Source: Micromonospora violae (GTDB taxonomy: Bacteria; Actinomycetota; Actinomycetes; Mycobacteriales; Micromonosporaceae). From it: a stretch of 64,000 nt of DNA. Location: NCBI RefSeq assembly GCF_004217135.1, contig NZ_SHKK01000001.1:682001-746000 (forward strand), written 5' to 3'. Of the stretch, positions 45,424-55,897 are shown piece after piece. Position numbers and translations under genes: made by a program. Every line of letters begins with the position of its first letter. Positions within the stretch are counted from its first letter, which is position 1. The notes beneath the pieces were generated by a model. That model was not told where the DNA came from. It was given only the letters and a program-made list of their open reading frames with translations, and made no database searches.

Positions 45424-46515
45424 TCAGCGACCGGTTGTGCGCGCCGCGCTGCTCGTCTCGACCGGTTGCGAGTCACCTGTTCGGGGCCGCGCCACGCCGT
45501 CAGCGTTCGGTGCCGACGCGGATGTCGGCGGGGTGCCCGCCGTCCGCAGCCGCTCCCATGCCTCGGGGTGCAGCTGGGGTGCCAGCCCCTGGTCGGCGAG
45601 CCAACCGGGCGTCTGCCGCTTGCCGAACAGGAGCATGTCGACCCGACGGGCGTGCGCGTTGGCGTTCAGACTCGTCCGGCCGTACGCGGCGAGGCAGCGG
45701 GTCGCGTACCGCGCCACCCGACGCGGGATGTGCCGTGGCTCGCGGCCACCGAGAAGGCGGAGCAGAAGCCCGGTTGTCATGCCGTTGTGGGGCTGGACCA
45801 CGATGGGCGGCACCGGGCCGTCGACGAGCCCGAGGTGGGCGATCGCCGCGGCGACATCGTCGATGAGGACCTGGGGCGTCGGCGCGGTACCGTCCCCGGC
45901 GACGCAGCTCAACGGCGACTGTGCGAGCCGGATGAGCGCCCGGGTGTTCGGCCGATCCACATCATGGACCCAGGTCGACCGGTAGATGACCGAGTCGATG
46001 TGGTCCTCGCGCTGGAGCAGGCGCTCGCCGATCGCCTTGGAGCGCGAGTACGGCGAGAAGGGCAACGTCCGCGGTGTCTCGTCGAGATCCATGGCGCCCT
46101 GCGCCGCAGCCGAACTGACGTGGACCAGCCGGCCGGCGTTGACCAGCGTGGCGGCGCGGGCGACCAGGGTGGGGAGCAGTGAGTTGCCGCCGTACAACGC
46201 GGCACTGTCCGGGGCGGACCCGTTTGGCAGCCCAGCCGTGTTGATCACGCTGTGCGCACCGTCGAGCTGGGCGGCGAGGGCCTCGACGACGTCTCGCTGG
46301 AGATCCGCCGGCACCGACTCGCTTCGGAGCGCCTCGACCAGCGGCCACGCCAGGCGTGGTGTGGTGACGAGATGGACCTCGGCGCCCCTGCGGCGCAGCT
46401 CGGCGACGACCGCGCGGCCGACGAAGCCGCTGCTGCCGAGCACCGCGACCTTCTTGACCTGTCGATTCCCGGCGCCGCCCAGGTCACCGGCTCGTTGAGC
46501 TGACAGTTCTGGCAT
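45424..46515 (-). CDS. WbpV/WbjF-like NAD-dependent sugar-nucleotide reductase
   Basis: The SDR enzyme of 363 residues has VAVLGSSGFVGRAVVAEL (nucleotide loop), HVSSAAAQGAMD, and catalytic Tyr-Lys in YSRSKAIGERLL. Its place next to a WbpL-type transferase and a WbpM-type dehydratase is the classical wbpV-wbpL-wbpM order, where WbpV (or WbjF, CapN) reduces the 4-keto intermediate to UDP-QuiNAc or UDP-D-FucNAc. The stereochemistry cannot be read from sequence. The last 40 residues are a disordered tail. ATG 46515 has a GGAAGGAAG site and overlaps the upstream transferase gene by 32 bp. Confidence 0.83.
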   Translation of the reverse strand: MPELSAQRAGDLGGAGNRQVKKVAVLGSSGFVGRAVVAELRRRGAEVHLVTTPRLAWPLVEALRSESVPADLQRDVVEALAAQLDGAHSVINTAGLPNGSAPDSAALYGGNSLLPTLVARAATLVNAGRLVHVSSAAAQGAMDLDETPRTLPFSPYSRSKAIGERLLQREDHIDSVIYRSTWVHDVDRPNTRALIRLAQSPLSCVAGDGTAPTPQVLIDDVAAAIAHLGLVDGPVPPIVVQPHNGMTTGLLLRLLGGREPRHIPRRVARYATRCLAAYGRTSLNANAHARRVDMLLFGKRQTPGWLADQGLAPQLHPEAWERLRTAGTPPTSASAPNADGVARPRTGDSQPVETSSAARTTGR

Positions 46516-47521
46516 GGATCGTTCTTCCTTCCGGTGCGGGTTGGGCCCGTGAAGCGGTGAGCCAGGCGGGGGCGGTGAGGTAGGCGGCGAGGATCGCGAG
46601 GGCCGTGGCGTCCAGTGCGGCCCGCACGAGTGGCCCGCTGAACGACGCGACGACCAGGCAGCCGGCCACTGTCGCCCCGGCGATAGCGGTCAGCACGGTG
46701 ACCCGCTGATGTGACCGACCAGCGTCCGTCAGCCGCTGATAGGCGTGGTTGCGGTGTGGGCGGTACCAGGCCTCGCCCTTACTGATGCGGCGCAGGAGCG
46801 TCCAGCCGGTGTCGGCGAGGTACAGCGCGAGGGGCGCCACGGCCGCCTCCGGCGGTACGCCGCGAACGATGGCGTACGCGGCGATCGTGCTGAGTGCACC
46901 GCCCAGGGCGTACGAGCCGACATCACCGAGAAAGACCTTCGCGACCCAGGCGTTCCAGGGGAGAAACGTCAGGGACGCGGCCGCGATCAGACTGCCGGCC
47001 GCGGTCAGGAGCGGGAGGTCCGTGAACACTCCGAGTGCGGCGTACACCGCTCCACCGAGGATCGCGTGCACCGTCGAGATGCCGTTGATGCCGTCCATGA
47101 AATTGAAGGCGTTCACGTACGAGGTCAGCCACGCCGCCAGGGCGAGTACGAGGAGCACGTGGACGTACCACGCCTGCCCGCCGGGCACCAGGACCAGTCC
47201 CGTGGCGACACCGGCGAGCAGTTGCAGGAGCAGGCGCAGGCGGATCGGGGCGCCCCAGAGGTCTTCCAGGAGCCCGATCGCCGCGAAGAAGAGCAGCGGC
47301 ACGGCGATGGATCGCGCGTGCTCGTTGAGGAGAAGTGCGAGCCCGGCCGCCGCGGCGACGCCCACGCCGCCGCCGCGCGGGATCGGCGTGCTGTGCGAGG
47401 ACCGCTCGGACGGTATGTCGAGAACGGCGGCCGATTTCAGCAGGCGAAGGATCAGCGGCTGCAACAGGGTGCCGACGACGAGTGCGAGCACGATTCCGCC
47501 TGCGAGCGGAACATTCAGCAC
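46484..47521 (-). CDS. WbpL/WecA-like initiating sugar-1-phosphate transferase
   Basis: The 345-residue integral membrane enzyme of the MraY/WecA family (about ten helices) transfers a HexNAc-1-phosphate to undecaprenyl phosphate and so starts the glycan. The signature motifs are SERSSHSTPIPRGGG, the acidic LLEDLWGAP, NAFNFMDGINGIS, KVFLGDVGSYALGG and the basic HRNHAYQRLTDAGRSHQRVT. In P. aeruginosa WbpL accepts UDP-D-QuiNAc/FucNAc. Here the adjacent WbpV/WbpM-like genes point to one of these sugars as the first residue. GTG 47521 has an AGGA site. Confidence 0.93.
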   Translation of the reverse strand: MLNVPLAGGIVLALVVGTLLQPLILRLLKSAAVLDIPSERSSHSTPIPRGGGVGVAAAAGLALLLNEHARSIAVPLLFFAAIGLLEDLWGAPIRLRLLLQLLAGVATGLVLVPGGQAWYVHVLLVLALAAWLTSYVNAFNFMDGINGISTVHAILGGAVYAALGVFTDLPLLTAAGSLIAAASLTFLPWNAWVAKVFLGDVGSYALGGALSTIAAYAIVRGVPPEAAVAPLALYLADTGWTLLRRISKGEAWYRPHRNHAYQRLTDAGRSHQRVTVLTAIAGATVAGCLVVASFSGPLVRAALDATALAILAAYLTAPAWLTASRAQPAPEGRTIHARTVSSTSR

Positions 47522-47811
47522 GGCGTGATTCCTGACGGAAAAAAGTGAGGATCCTCTTGAATATGTACGAGATTCACCACTTGTGCCTTTGGGTTGAACC
47601 GGTCATAGACGGATGAATCAATCATAGGAGGTCGCTACTATGGACAAACGACCGTTCCGCGTATTCGGTGTGCGACGCGCAGCTGAAACTGCTCACGCTG
47701 GCGTCGAAGACGTCCGGCAGCCCGGCGCGGGCGTTGACCTCGTCAGTCAGTCAGCCGCGCCGAACGGGACGGCGGCCGCCCACCGAAGGTGCGATGGGGC
47801 GGCCGGCCTGG
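47522..47811. other. Right edge of the glycan locus
   Basis: These 290 bp contain an A+T-rich part (47540-47625), typical of a promoter, with TTGTGC (47581-47586) 17 bp before CATAGA as a weak plus-strand candidate. An AGGAGG follows at 47626-47631 before the short frame at 47640. No other feature is seen. Confidence 0.4.
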
Positions 47812-47882
47812 TCACCGTCGTGGTGCGGCAGGCCCGGTGGTGGAACCCGGCTCGCCGGTCCCGTCGTCCAGCAACCGGGTGA
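47640..47882 (+). CDS. Orphan short frame with a strong ribosome-binding site, possible gene remnant
   Basis: AGGAGG lies 8 nt before ATG 47640, which opens an 80-codon frame (MDKRPFRVFGVRRAAE...). The first 15 or so codons look like a real start, but the rest has no recognisable pattern and runs into the 3' end of the convergent hypothetical gene. It may be a truly small protein or the 5' stump of a gene whose body was lost when the locus edge was formed. No similarity to a known family is seen. Confidence 0.3.
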   Translation: MDKRPFRVFGVRRAAETAHAGVEDVRQPGAGVDLVSQSAAPNGTAAAHRRCDGAAGLVTVVVRQARWWNPARRSRRPATG

Positions 47883-48279
47883 GCAACGTCCGCAAGGGGA
47901 TCGACTCGCCGTCGCGGCCACCCGCCCCGACGATCAACGGTGCCGGGCTGGGCTGGGGGTCGACCCCGAAGAGCCAGGCTCGTGGACCGCCCGGCACGGT
48001 CAGCAGGTGGAACCGGCCGGCCACGTCCACCGCCCGAGTCTCGGCCCGGTCGACGTACCAGCCGGTCAGCCCCGTCCGGTAGCGTCCACGCCCGTCGTAC
48101 CCGTGGGCGAGCAGCCGGGTGGTGGGCAGCCCTCGCCGGGTCGCCTCGGCCACGAACCAGGCCACCAGCTCCGCCGCCTCCGCGTGCTCGGCGGCCCGCC
48201 GCCGCGCGTCCGCGTCGGCGTGCGCCCGCACCGCCTGCCGCTGCTGATCCCGCCACTCCCGGGCGTCGCGCTCACCCAC
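47812..48279 (-). CDS. Actinobacterial hypothetical protein, 155 residues
   Basis: It starts at GTG 48279 (MGERDAREWRDQQRQAVR), with a TACCGT box 7 nt upstream and no Shine-Dalgarno, so a leaderless message is likely. The open frame upstream of 48279 is antisense to the next gene and is dropped. An N-terminal Ala/Arg-rich helix is followed by a compact domain with RTGLTGWYVDR, FHLLTVPGGPRAWLFGV and PLIVGAGGRDGESIPLRTLL, which reads like a conserved core. No known function, signal peptide or membrane helix was recognised. Confidence 0.7.
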   Translation of the reverse strand: MGERDAREWRDQQRQAVRAHADADARRRAAEHAEAAELVAWFVAEATRRGLPTTRLLAHGYDGRGRYRTGLTGWYVDRAETRAVDVAGRFHLLTVPGGPRAWLFGVDPQPSPAPLIVGAGGRDGESIPLRTLLTRLLDDGTGEPGSTTGPAAPRR

Positions 48280-48286
48280 GACGCCG

Positions 48287-48292
48287 ACGGTA
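48287..48292 (-). promoter_or_regulatory. -10 box (TACCGT) for the leaderless hypothetical gene
   Basis: TACCGT on the minus strand is followed by 7 nt and GTG 48279. Confidence 0.4.
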
Positions 48293-48302
48293 CGCGACCG
48301 GC

Positions 48303-49193
48303 TCAGTCGAGGACGGCCCGCAGGGTACGCCGGGCGATGGCGGCCATCACCCGGTTCGTCTCGACGTAGTACGGCAGCGCGTTGATCGCCTGTAGCAGCG
48401 CCCAACCGCGCCCCCGCTCCCAGGTGTCGTTGTCCACGCCCAACGCCCGCCGGTACGTCTCCCGCGCCCCGGCGTCGAGCAGGTTCCACGCCGGCATCAG
48501 GTCCACCGCCGGATCACCCACGTTGACGGTCTCCAGGTCGATGACGGCGGCCAGCCGGCCGTCGCGGACCAGCAGGTTGCCCGGCATCAGGTCGGCGTGG
48601 ATCCACACGTCACGGTCGTCGCGCCGGGGAGCCTCCCGGCACCGGTCCCACACGACGGCGAGCCGGGCGGTGTCGGTGAGGTGGACACTGTCGGCGAGAG
48701 CCGACCGCACGTCGACGTCCAGGGCCACCAGCGGCCCGCCCCGGCCGGACCCCGACCAGGTCCGCCCGCCCGTGTCGATGCTGCGCAGTGCGACGACGAC
48801 GCCAGCCAGGTCGCGGGCGAACGTGTCCGGGTCGCCGATCAGGTCAGGCCGCGCCGGCTCGCCGGCGATCCAGCGGTACGCGGTCCACGGCCCGGGGTAC
48901 CCCGCACCCGGCTCGCCGAGGCCGAGCGGTTCGGGCACCGCGATCGGCAGGTACGCGGCGAGCAGCCGGGCGTACTCCTGCTCCCGTAGCAGCTCGGCGC
49001 GCAGCTCCGCGTCGGCACCGGGTTGCAGCGGGAACCGCAGGACGATCTCCGGGCCGAGCCGGAACAGGGCGTTCACCGTGCCGCTCGACGGAACTGGGTG
49101 CACCGGGAGGGCCCGCCACTCGGGGAACTGCGCGGCCACCAGCGCGGAAACCACGTCCACGCTCACGTCCACCTGATCGGCGTGCATCCTCAC
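48303..49193 (-). CDS. APH-family small-molecule phosphotransferase
   Basis: The 296-residue protein resembles the aminoglycoside/macrolide phosphotransferase family (kinase fold). VNALFRLGPEIVLRFPLQ holds the nucleotide-site lysine/arginine region. IHADLMPGNLLV is the catalytic loop, with the Asp in HAD, and AAVIDLETVNVGDPAVDLMPAW is the metal-binding Asp segment. Substrates of such chromosomal members range from antibiotics to metabolites, so resistance is not implied. The GTG at 49193 and an ATG two codons later are both possible starts. Confidence 0.88.
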   Translation of the reverse strand: MRMHADQVDVSVDVVSALVAAQFPEWRALPVHPVPSSGTVNALFRLGPEIVLRFPLQPGADAELRAELLREQEYARLLAAYLPIAVPEPLGLGEPGAGYPGPWTAYRWIAGEPARPDLIGDPDTFARDLAGVVVALRSIDTGGRTWSGSGRGGPLVALDVDVRSALADSVHLTDTARLAVVWDRCREAPRRDDRDVWIHADLMPGNLLVRDGRLAAVIDLETVNVGDPAVDLMPAWNLLDAGARETYRRALGVDNDTWERGRGWALLQAINALPYYVETNRVMAAIARRTLRAVLD

Positions 49194-49273
49194 CGCGAGA
49201 TCATCACCCCGAACCTCACGGTCACGCGAGCGGATTTCCCGACCTCGCTGAGCCAGGGGGCCGGCTCGGCTTC

Positions 49274-49348
49274 GTCGATCATGGAGTTGTGGTGCCTGGC
49301 TTGGCGCTGTGCGGGCGATTTGTCACCCACCACAACTCCATGATCGAC
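49274..49348. terminator. Long hairpin (GATCATG-type repeat) after tex
   Basis: Perfect 21-bp arms (49274-49294 and 49328-49348; gtcgatcatggagttgtgg core) enclose a 33-nt loop between tex and the phosphotransferase gene, both on the minus strand. It shares gatcatg with the hairpin at 28227. Confidence 0.85.
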
Positions 49349-49379
49349 GGGCGGCGCGGGGTTGACGTACTGAGCGGGA

Positions 49380-51836
<2,457 letters not shown>

Positions 51837-51993
51837 GATCTCGATCCGCCTTCGACTCGATCCGCCCTCAGAGAGCGGGTACGCCTGCATTCTGCCGGGC
51901 GGCCCGGGACGCTGTCGCCGCGCCCGGCCGGCGCGGGGGACGAACCGCCGCACCCGGCCGGGGTGACCGGCGGCGGTCCGGTCAGGCGTGGGC

Positions 51994-51999
51994 TAGCGT
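51994..51999 (+). promoter_or_regulatory. -10 box (TAGCGT) for leaderless dgt
   Basis: TAGCGT is followed by 7 nt and ATG 52007, with no ribosome-binding site. Confidence 0.6.
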
Positions 52000-52006
52000 G
52001 GCGATC

Positions 52007-53518
52007 ATGGAATCTGCTGCGGAGCCGCGCGCCCGGCGACTCTTCGGCGGCAGCGCCCGGGCCCTCGGCGACCTCACGGCCAACCCGTTCCGCGCCGACC
52101 GGGACCGGATCGTCGGCTCGCCGTTCTTCGCCCGCCTCGGCGGTGTCACCCAGGTGATCAGCCCGGTCGGCTCCGGGCTGCTGGTGCACAACCGGCTCAC
52201 GCACAGCCTCAAGGTCGCCCAGGTGGCCCGGGCGGTCGCCGAGCGGTTGAACGCCGACGAGCGGTGGCGTGACCTGCTGGACGACCTCGGCGGCTGCGAC
52301 CCGGACGTGGTGGAGGCGGCGGCCCTCGCCCACGACCTCGGTCACCCACCGTTCGGGCACCTGGGGGAGCGGGTGCTGGACCGGCTGGCCCGGCAGCGCC
52401 TCGGTCTCTCCGACGGTTTCGAGGGCAACGCGCAGTCGTACCGGATCGTCACCAGCACCGAGATCCGCGGCGCGGCCACCACCGGGCTGGACCTGACCGC
52501 GGCGGTCCGCGCCGCGATGTTGAAGTACCCGTGGACCCGCCTGGACCACCCCGACCCGCACCCCCGCACGATGGATCCCCCGCCGCGCGGAGCCACCCCA
52601 CCGCCGGACGACCCGGAGAGCGGTTCGTCGAAGTTCGGCGCGTACCGCACCGAACTGGACGACCTGCGGCAGGCCCGGGAGCCGTTCGCCGGTCGCATCC
52701 CGGAGTGGCAGCAGACCGTGGAGGCGTCCGTGATGGACACCGCCGACGACATCGCGTACGCCATCCACGACGTGGAGGACTTCTACCGGGTCGGTGTGCT
52801 CCAGCAGGGTTCGGTCTCCGCCGAGTTGATGGCCTGGCAGCGCGAGAGCGGGCACTTCCGGGCGATCACCGACGCGGCGCTGGCCACGGCGGCCCGGCGA
52901 CCCGGGGCGGCGATCGAACGGCTCCGCCGGCAACTGCACCGCAAGGACGCCTGGATCGCCGACGACGACGCGTTCGCCGCCGCCGTCGAGCACGTCCGCG
53001 AGGAGCTGGTGGACGGGCTGCTCGCGATGCCGTTCGACGGCTCGATCGAGGCCGAGCAGTACGTGGCCCGGTTCTCCGCCCGCTGGTCCACCCGCTTCGT
53101 CGAGGCGATCACCGTCACCGGTCAGCCGTCGGTGCGTTCCGGGTACGTGCTGTTGGGCTGCGCGCAGTGGCACGAGGTGCAGGTGCTAAAGTTCGTCCAC
53201 CACCGGTTCGTGCTGGCCCGTCCGGACCTCGCCCTGCACCAGCGCGGCCAGGCCCGACTGCTGGGCACCCTGGTCGAGGCGCTGTGGGAGTGGCTGCTCG
53301 ACCCGCAGGAGGAGTCCCGGCTGCCCCGCCGGCTGCACGACCTGGTCGAGTTGGCCGAGGCGGAGCTGCACCCGCGTACCCCGGACCGGATCGGTCGGGC
53401 CCGGGGGCGCGCCATCGTGGACTTCGTCGCGCAGCTCACCGACGGTCAGGCGGTGGCCATGCTGGACGCGCTCTCCGGCCGGTCCGGCGCCCTCTGGACC
53501 GACGCCTTCGTGCTCTGA
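52007..53518 (+). CDS. dgt: Deoxyguanosinetriphosphate triphosphohydrolase
   Basis: Dgt hydrolyses dGTP to deoxyguanosine and triphosphate, keeping nucleotide pools balanced. The 503-residue protein carries the HD-domain metal site: NRLTHSLKVAQVARAV, ALAHDLGHPPFGHLGE and TADDIAYAIHDVED. Its length matches the longer Dgt type. ATG 52007 is chosen over GTG 51998 because the TAGCGT box places the transcript start at the ATG. It ends 12 bp before the convergent metallo-hydrolase gene. Whether dGTP is the preferred substrate cannot be told from sequence, since actinobacterial members also accept other dNTPs. Confidence 0.93.
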   Translation: MESAAEPRARRLFGGSARALGDLTANPFRADRDRIVGSPFFARLGGVTQVISPVGSGLLVHNRLTHSLKVAQVARAVAERLNADERWRDLLDDLGGCDPDVVEAAALAHDLGHPPFGHLGERVLDRLARQRLGLSDGFEGNAQSYRIVTSTEIRGAATTGLDLTAAVRAAMLKYPWTRLDHPDPHPRTMDPPPRGATPPPDDPESGSSKFGAYRTELDDLRQAREPFAGRIPEWQQTVEASVMDTADDIAYAIHDVEDFYRVGVLQQGSVSAELMAWQRESGHFRAITDAALATAARRPGAAIERLRRQLHRKDAWIADDDAFAAAVEHVREELVDGLLAMPFDGSIEAEQYVARFSARWSTRFVEAITVTGQPSVRSGYVLLGCAQWHEVQVLKFVHHRFVLARPDLALHQRGQARLLGTLVEALWEWLLDPQEESRLPRRLHDLVELAEAELHPRTPDRIGRARGRAIVDFVAQLTDGQAVAMLDALSGRSGALWTDAFVL

Positions 53519-53530
53519 GGGGCCCGCCCG

Positions 53531-54676
53531 TCAGGCGATCGCCTGCCACCAGCCGTCGACGGCCGGTGGCTCGTCGACCACGACGCGCTCGCCCGGACGG
53601 GGCACGGCCAGCTGCACGTCGCGGGCCTTCGCCTCGGCCCACAGCCGGTTGACCGGCTCGGACCAGTCGTGCAGGGCCAGGTTGAACGTCGCCCAGTGCA
53701 CCGGGATGAGCAGCCCGCCGCGCAGATCCAGGTGGGCGTCGACCGCCTCCTCCGGGAACATGTGGATGCTCGGCCACGCCCGGTCGTACGCGCCGATCTG
53801 CATCAGCGTCACGTCGAACGGCCCGTGCTCCGCGCCGATCGCCGCGTACCCGTCGAAGTAGCCGGAGTCGCCGGTGTAGAAGACCTTGCGGAACGTTCCC
53901 TCGATCACCCAGGAACTCCAGAGGGTGCCGTCCCGGCGCAGCCCTCGGCCGGAGAAGTGCTGGGCCGGCGTGGCCGTGATCTTGAGCCCTCCGGTCTCGT
54001 GACTCTCCGACCAGTCCAGCTCGATGATCCGTTCGGCCGGTACGCCCCACCGGTCCAGGTGCGCGCCCACCCCGAGCGGCACCAGGAACGGCGCTGACTG
54101 CCGCGCGACCAGCTCCCGGACGGTGGCCATGTCGAGGTGGTCGTAGTGGTCGTGGGAGATGAGGATCGCGTCGAGTCGCGGCAGCTCGTCGAGGCGTACC
54201 GGGGGTTCGTGCAGCCGGCGGGGACCGACCAGGGTCGACGGTGAGCAGCGCTCGCTCCACACCGGGTCGATGAGCACCCGGTGCCCCTCGATCTCCACGA
54301 GGGCGGAGGCGTGGCCGTACCAGATGACGCCCAGTTCCCGGTGGGTGTCGGTGGTGGCGGGCTCGTCGGTCGGACGCAGCAGCGGCACCGCGGTGCTCGG
54401 GCGGCGCTTCTGCTTGCCGAAGATCAGCTCGCGGAGCAGGTTGCGCCCCGGCTCGGCGACCATCGCGCGGCTACCGGCCCGGTTGTGGAAGGTGCCCTCG
54501 CGGAACTGGGGCGAACGGGCGGCACGTTCGGCCCGCGCTCCGCTGAGTCGGCCACCCAGCGCCGCCGGCACATCCCGGGCGACCCAGGCCAGGCCGGCGA
54601 GCGCGGCCAGGCCGGCCGTGCCGCGCATCCGCCGCCCGAGCGACCGTTCGACATCCGTGCTCCGCGCTCGTGCCAT
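53531..54676 (-). CDS. MBL-fold metallo-hydrolase (UlaG/NAPE-PLD-like)
   Basis: The 381-residue protein has a hydrophobic N-terminal segment (about 19-40) that may anchor it in the membrane, then a metallo-beta-lactamase fold. GVIWYGHASALVEIEGHRVLIDPVW and the zinc motif HDHYDH (175-180) are clear. The later metal ligands are in TGDSGYFDG and LIPVHWATF. It resembles the N-acyl-phosphatidylethanolamine phospholipase D-like branch, whose bacterial substrates are mostly unknown. GGAGGG precedes ATG 54676. Confidence 0.9.
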   Translation of the reverse strand: MARARSTDVERSLGRRMRGTAGLAALAGLAWVARDVPAALGGRLSGARAERAARSPQFREGTFHNRAGSRAMVAEPGRNLLRELIFGKQKRRPSTAVPLLRPTDEPATTDTHRELGVIWYGHASALVEIEGHRVLIDPVWSERCSPSTLVGPRRLHEPPVRLDELPRLDAILISHDHYDHLDMATVRELVARQSAPFLVPLGVGAHLDRWGVPAERIIELDWSESHETGGLKITATPAQHFSGRGLRRDGTLWSSWVIEGTFRKVFYTGDSGYFDGYAAIGAEHGPFDVTLMQIGAYDRAWPSIHMFPEEAVDAHLDLRGGLLIPVHWATFNLALHDWSEPVNRLWAEAKARDVQLAVPRPGERVVVDEPPAVDGWWQAIA

Positions 54677-54801
54677 TGCCGTCCCTCCGACGTGTCCGCC
54701 CTACACGGTAGTCACCCGGACCGGCCCGTGCCCCGGCGGTCGCCACGCCGGGTCGGCCGCCGGTGGCGGCGACCGACCCCGGATGGGCGCGGCGGAGTGC
54801 C

Positions 54802-55806
54802 TCAGCCGCCGTTGCTGGGGCGGGGGGCGGTGATCCGGAACGTCCTGCCCACGCCCGCGATCCGATCCACCGCGGCCAGGAACTTGGGGCCCATGGCGGC
54901 CCGGGCCTGCACCGCCGGGTGGGTCGCGCCGAAGTCGTCCGGGTTGGCCTGCCCGTCGGCGAAGAGCGCGTAGGTGAGCACCGCCGCGCCGGAGCGGTCG
55001 AAGATCACGCCGGCCTCGTGCCGGGCGTCGGCAAACCAGCCGGCCTTGGTGGCGATCCGGGCCCGGTCGTCGGAGGACATCGTGCGCCGGATGCCGTCGG
55101 TGAACGCCACCGGGGAGCGCAGGATGCCCAACAGGAACGCCGTCGAGGCGGGGGAGAGCAGCGTGCCAGCGACCAGGGCGCGCAGCAGGTCGTGCGTCTC
55201 CCGGGGGGTGCTGGTGCCGAGGAAGAACCGGTTCGGGTTGGCCACCGGCTCGACCTGGGTGTTCGGGAAGCCCTTCGCCACCAGAATCGAGTTGATCTCG
55301 GCGGCCGGGGCGACCAGCCCGCACAGCCGCACCGCCGTGTCGTCTGAGACGGTCAGCAGGTTGGCCAGCACATGCCCGAGGGTCACCAGGCTCGGGTACG
55401 CGCCGTCCAGACTGAAGATGCCGTCACCGCCCGGTACAACGATCGCCGCGCTCACCTCGACCTGCTGGTCCAGGGTGAGCAGCCCTCGATCGACCTTGTC
55501 GAGCACCGCCGTGGCGACCGCGATCTTGTTGACGCTGTACGCCTCGATCCGCCGGTCCGCGTCGGCCTGCACCGCGACCACCGGCGTGCCGGCCGGGTCG
55601 GCGACGCTGACGTACGCCTGCCAGTTGCCGCCGGCGTCGGCGCTGTGCCGGGCGAAGATCGCGGCGACCCGGCGGGCAGCCCGAGCGGGAGTGGTCGGCG
55701 ACGCCTCGGTGGCCTCGGCGGCACCCGCCGGGGAGGCGGCCCCCAACACCGTGCCGGCGGCGGTCACCGTGCCCAACCCGAGCGCCGTTCTGCGGTTCAG
55801 TCGCAT
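54802..55806 (-). CDS. Tat-exported class A beta-lactamase-like serine hydrolase
   Basis: From ATG 55806 (GGGGGAGA site) the protein has 334 residues with a twin-arginine leader (NRRTALGLGTVTAAG...SPAGAA). The active-site Ser91 is in YSVNKI (SxxK, K94). Downstream TVSDDTAV stands where SDN usually is, and TKAGWF where KTG is usual. These changes suggest a carboxypeptidase- or esterase-like member rather than a proven antibiotic-degrading enzyme. Upstream in-frame codons lack a start with a ribosome-binding site. It is preceded on the same strand by the SDR/ADH pair. Confidence 0.88.
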   Translation of the reverse strand: MRLNRRTALGLGTVTAAGTVLGAASPAGAAEATEASPTTPARAARRVAAIFARHSADAGGNWQAYVSVADPAGTPVVAVQADADRRIEAYSVNKIAVATAVLDKVDRGLLTLDQQVEVSAAIVVPGGDGIFSLDGAYPSLVTLGHVLANLLTVSDDTAVRLCGLVAPAAEINSILVAKGFPNTQVEPVANPNRFFLGTSTPRETHDLLRALVAGTLLSPASTAFLLGILRSPVAFTDGIRRTMSSDDRARIATKAGWFADARHEAGVIFDRSGAAVLTYALFADGQANPDDFGATHPAVQARAAMGPKFLAAVDRIAGVGRTFRITAPRPSNGG

Positions 55807-55897
55807 GGTGAATCGTCTCCCCCATCGTGGTGCGCCAGAGCGCCTGCTGGCCCACCACACTAGGCGAGTTGATCGATGCATGATGCCCCCGGACAGC

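Noticed and set aside
32706..47521. The glycan locus as part of a prophage or integrative element
   Set aside because: No integrase, transposase, phage gene, tRNA target or flanking attachment repeat was seen. Only its right edge looks disturbed.
48303..49193. Calling the APH-family gene an antibiotic resistance determinant
   Set aside because: The kinase motifs are general to the family and no feature points to a specific antibiotic.
54680..54800. An inverted repeat between the metallo-hydrolase and beta-lactamase-like genes
   Set aside because: Pairing is imperfect and largely reflects GC-rich composition, so it was not listed as a terminator.
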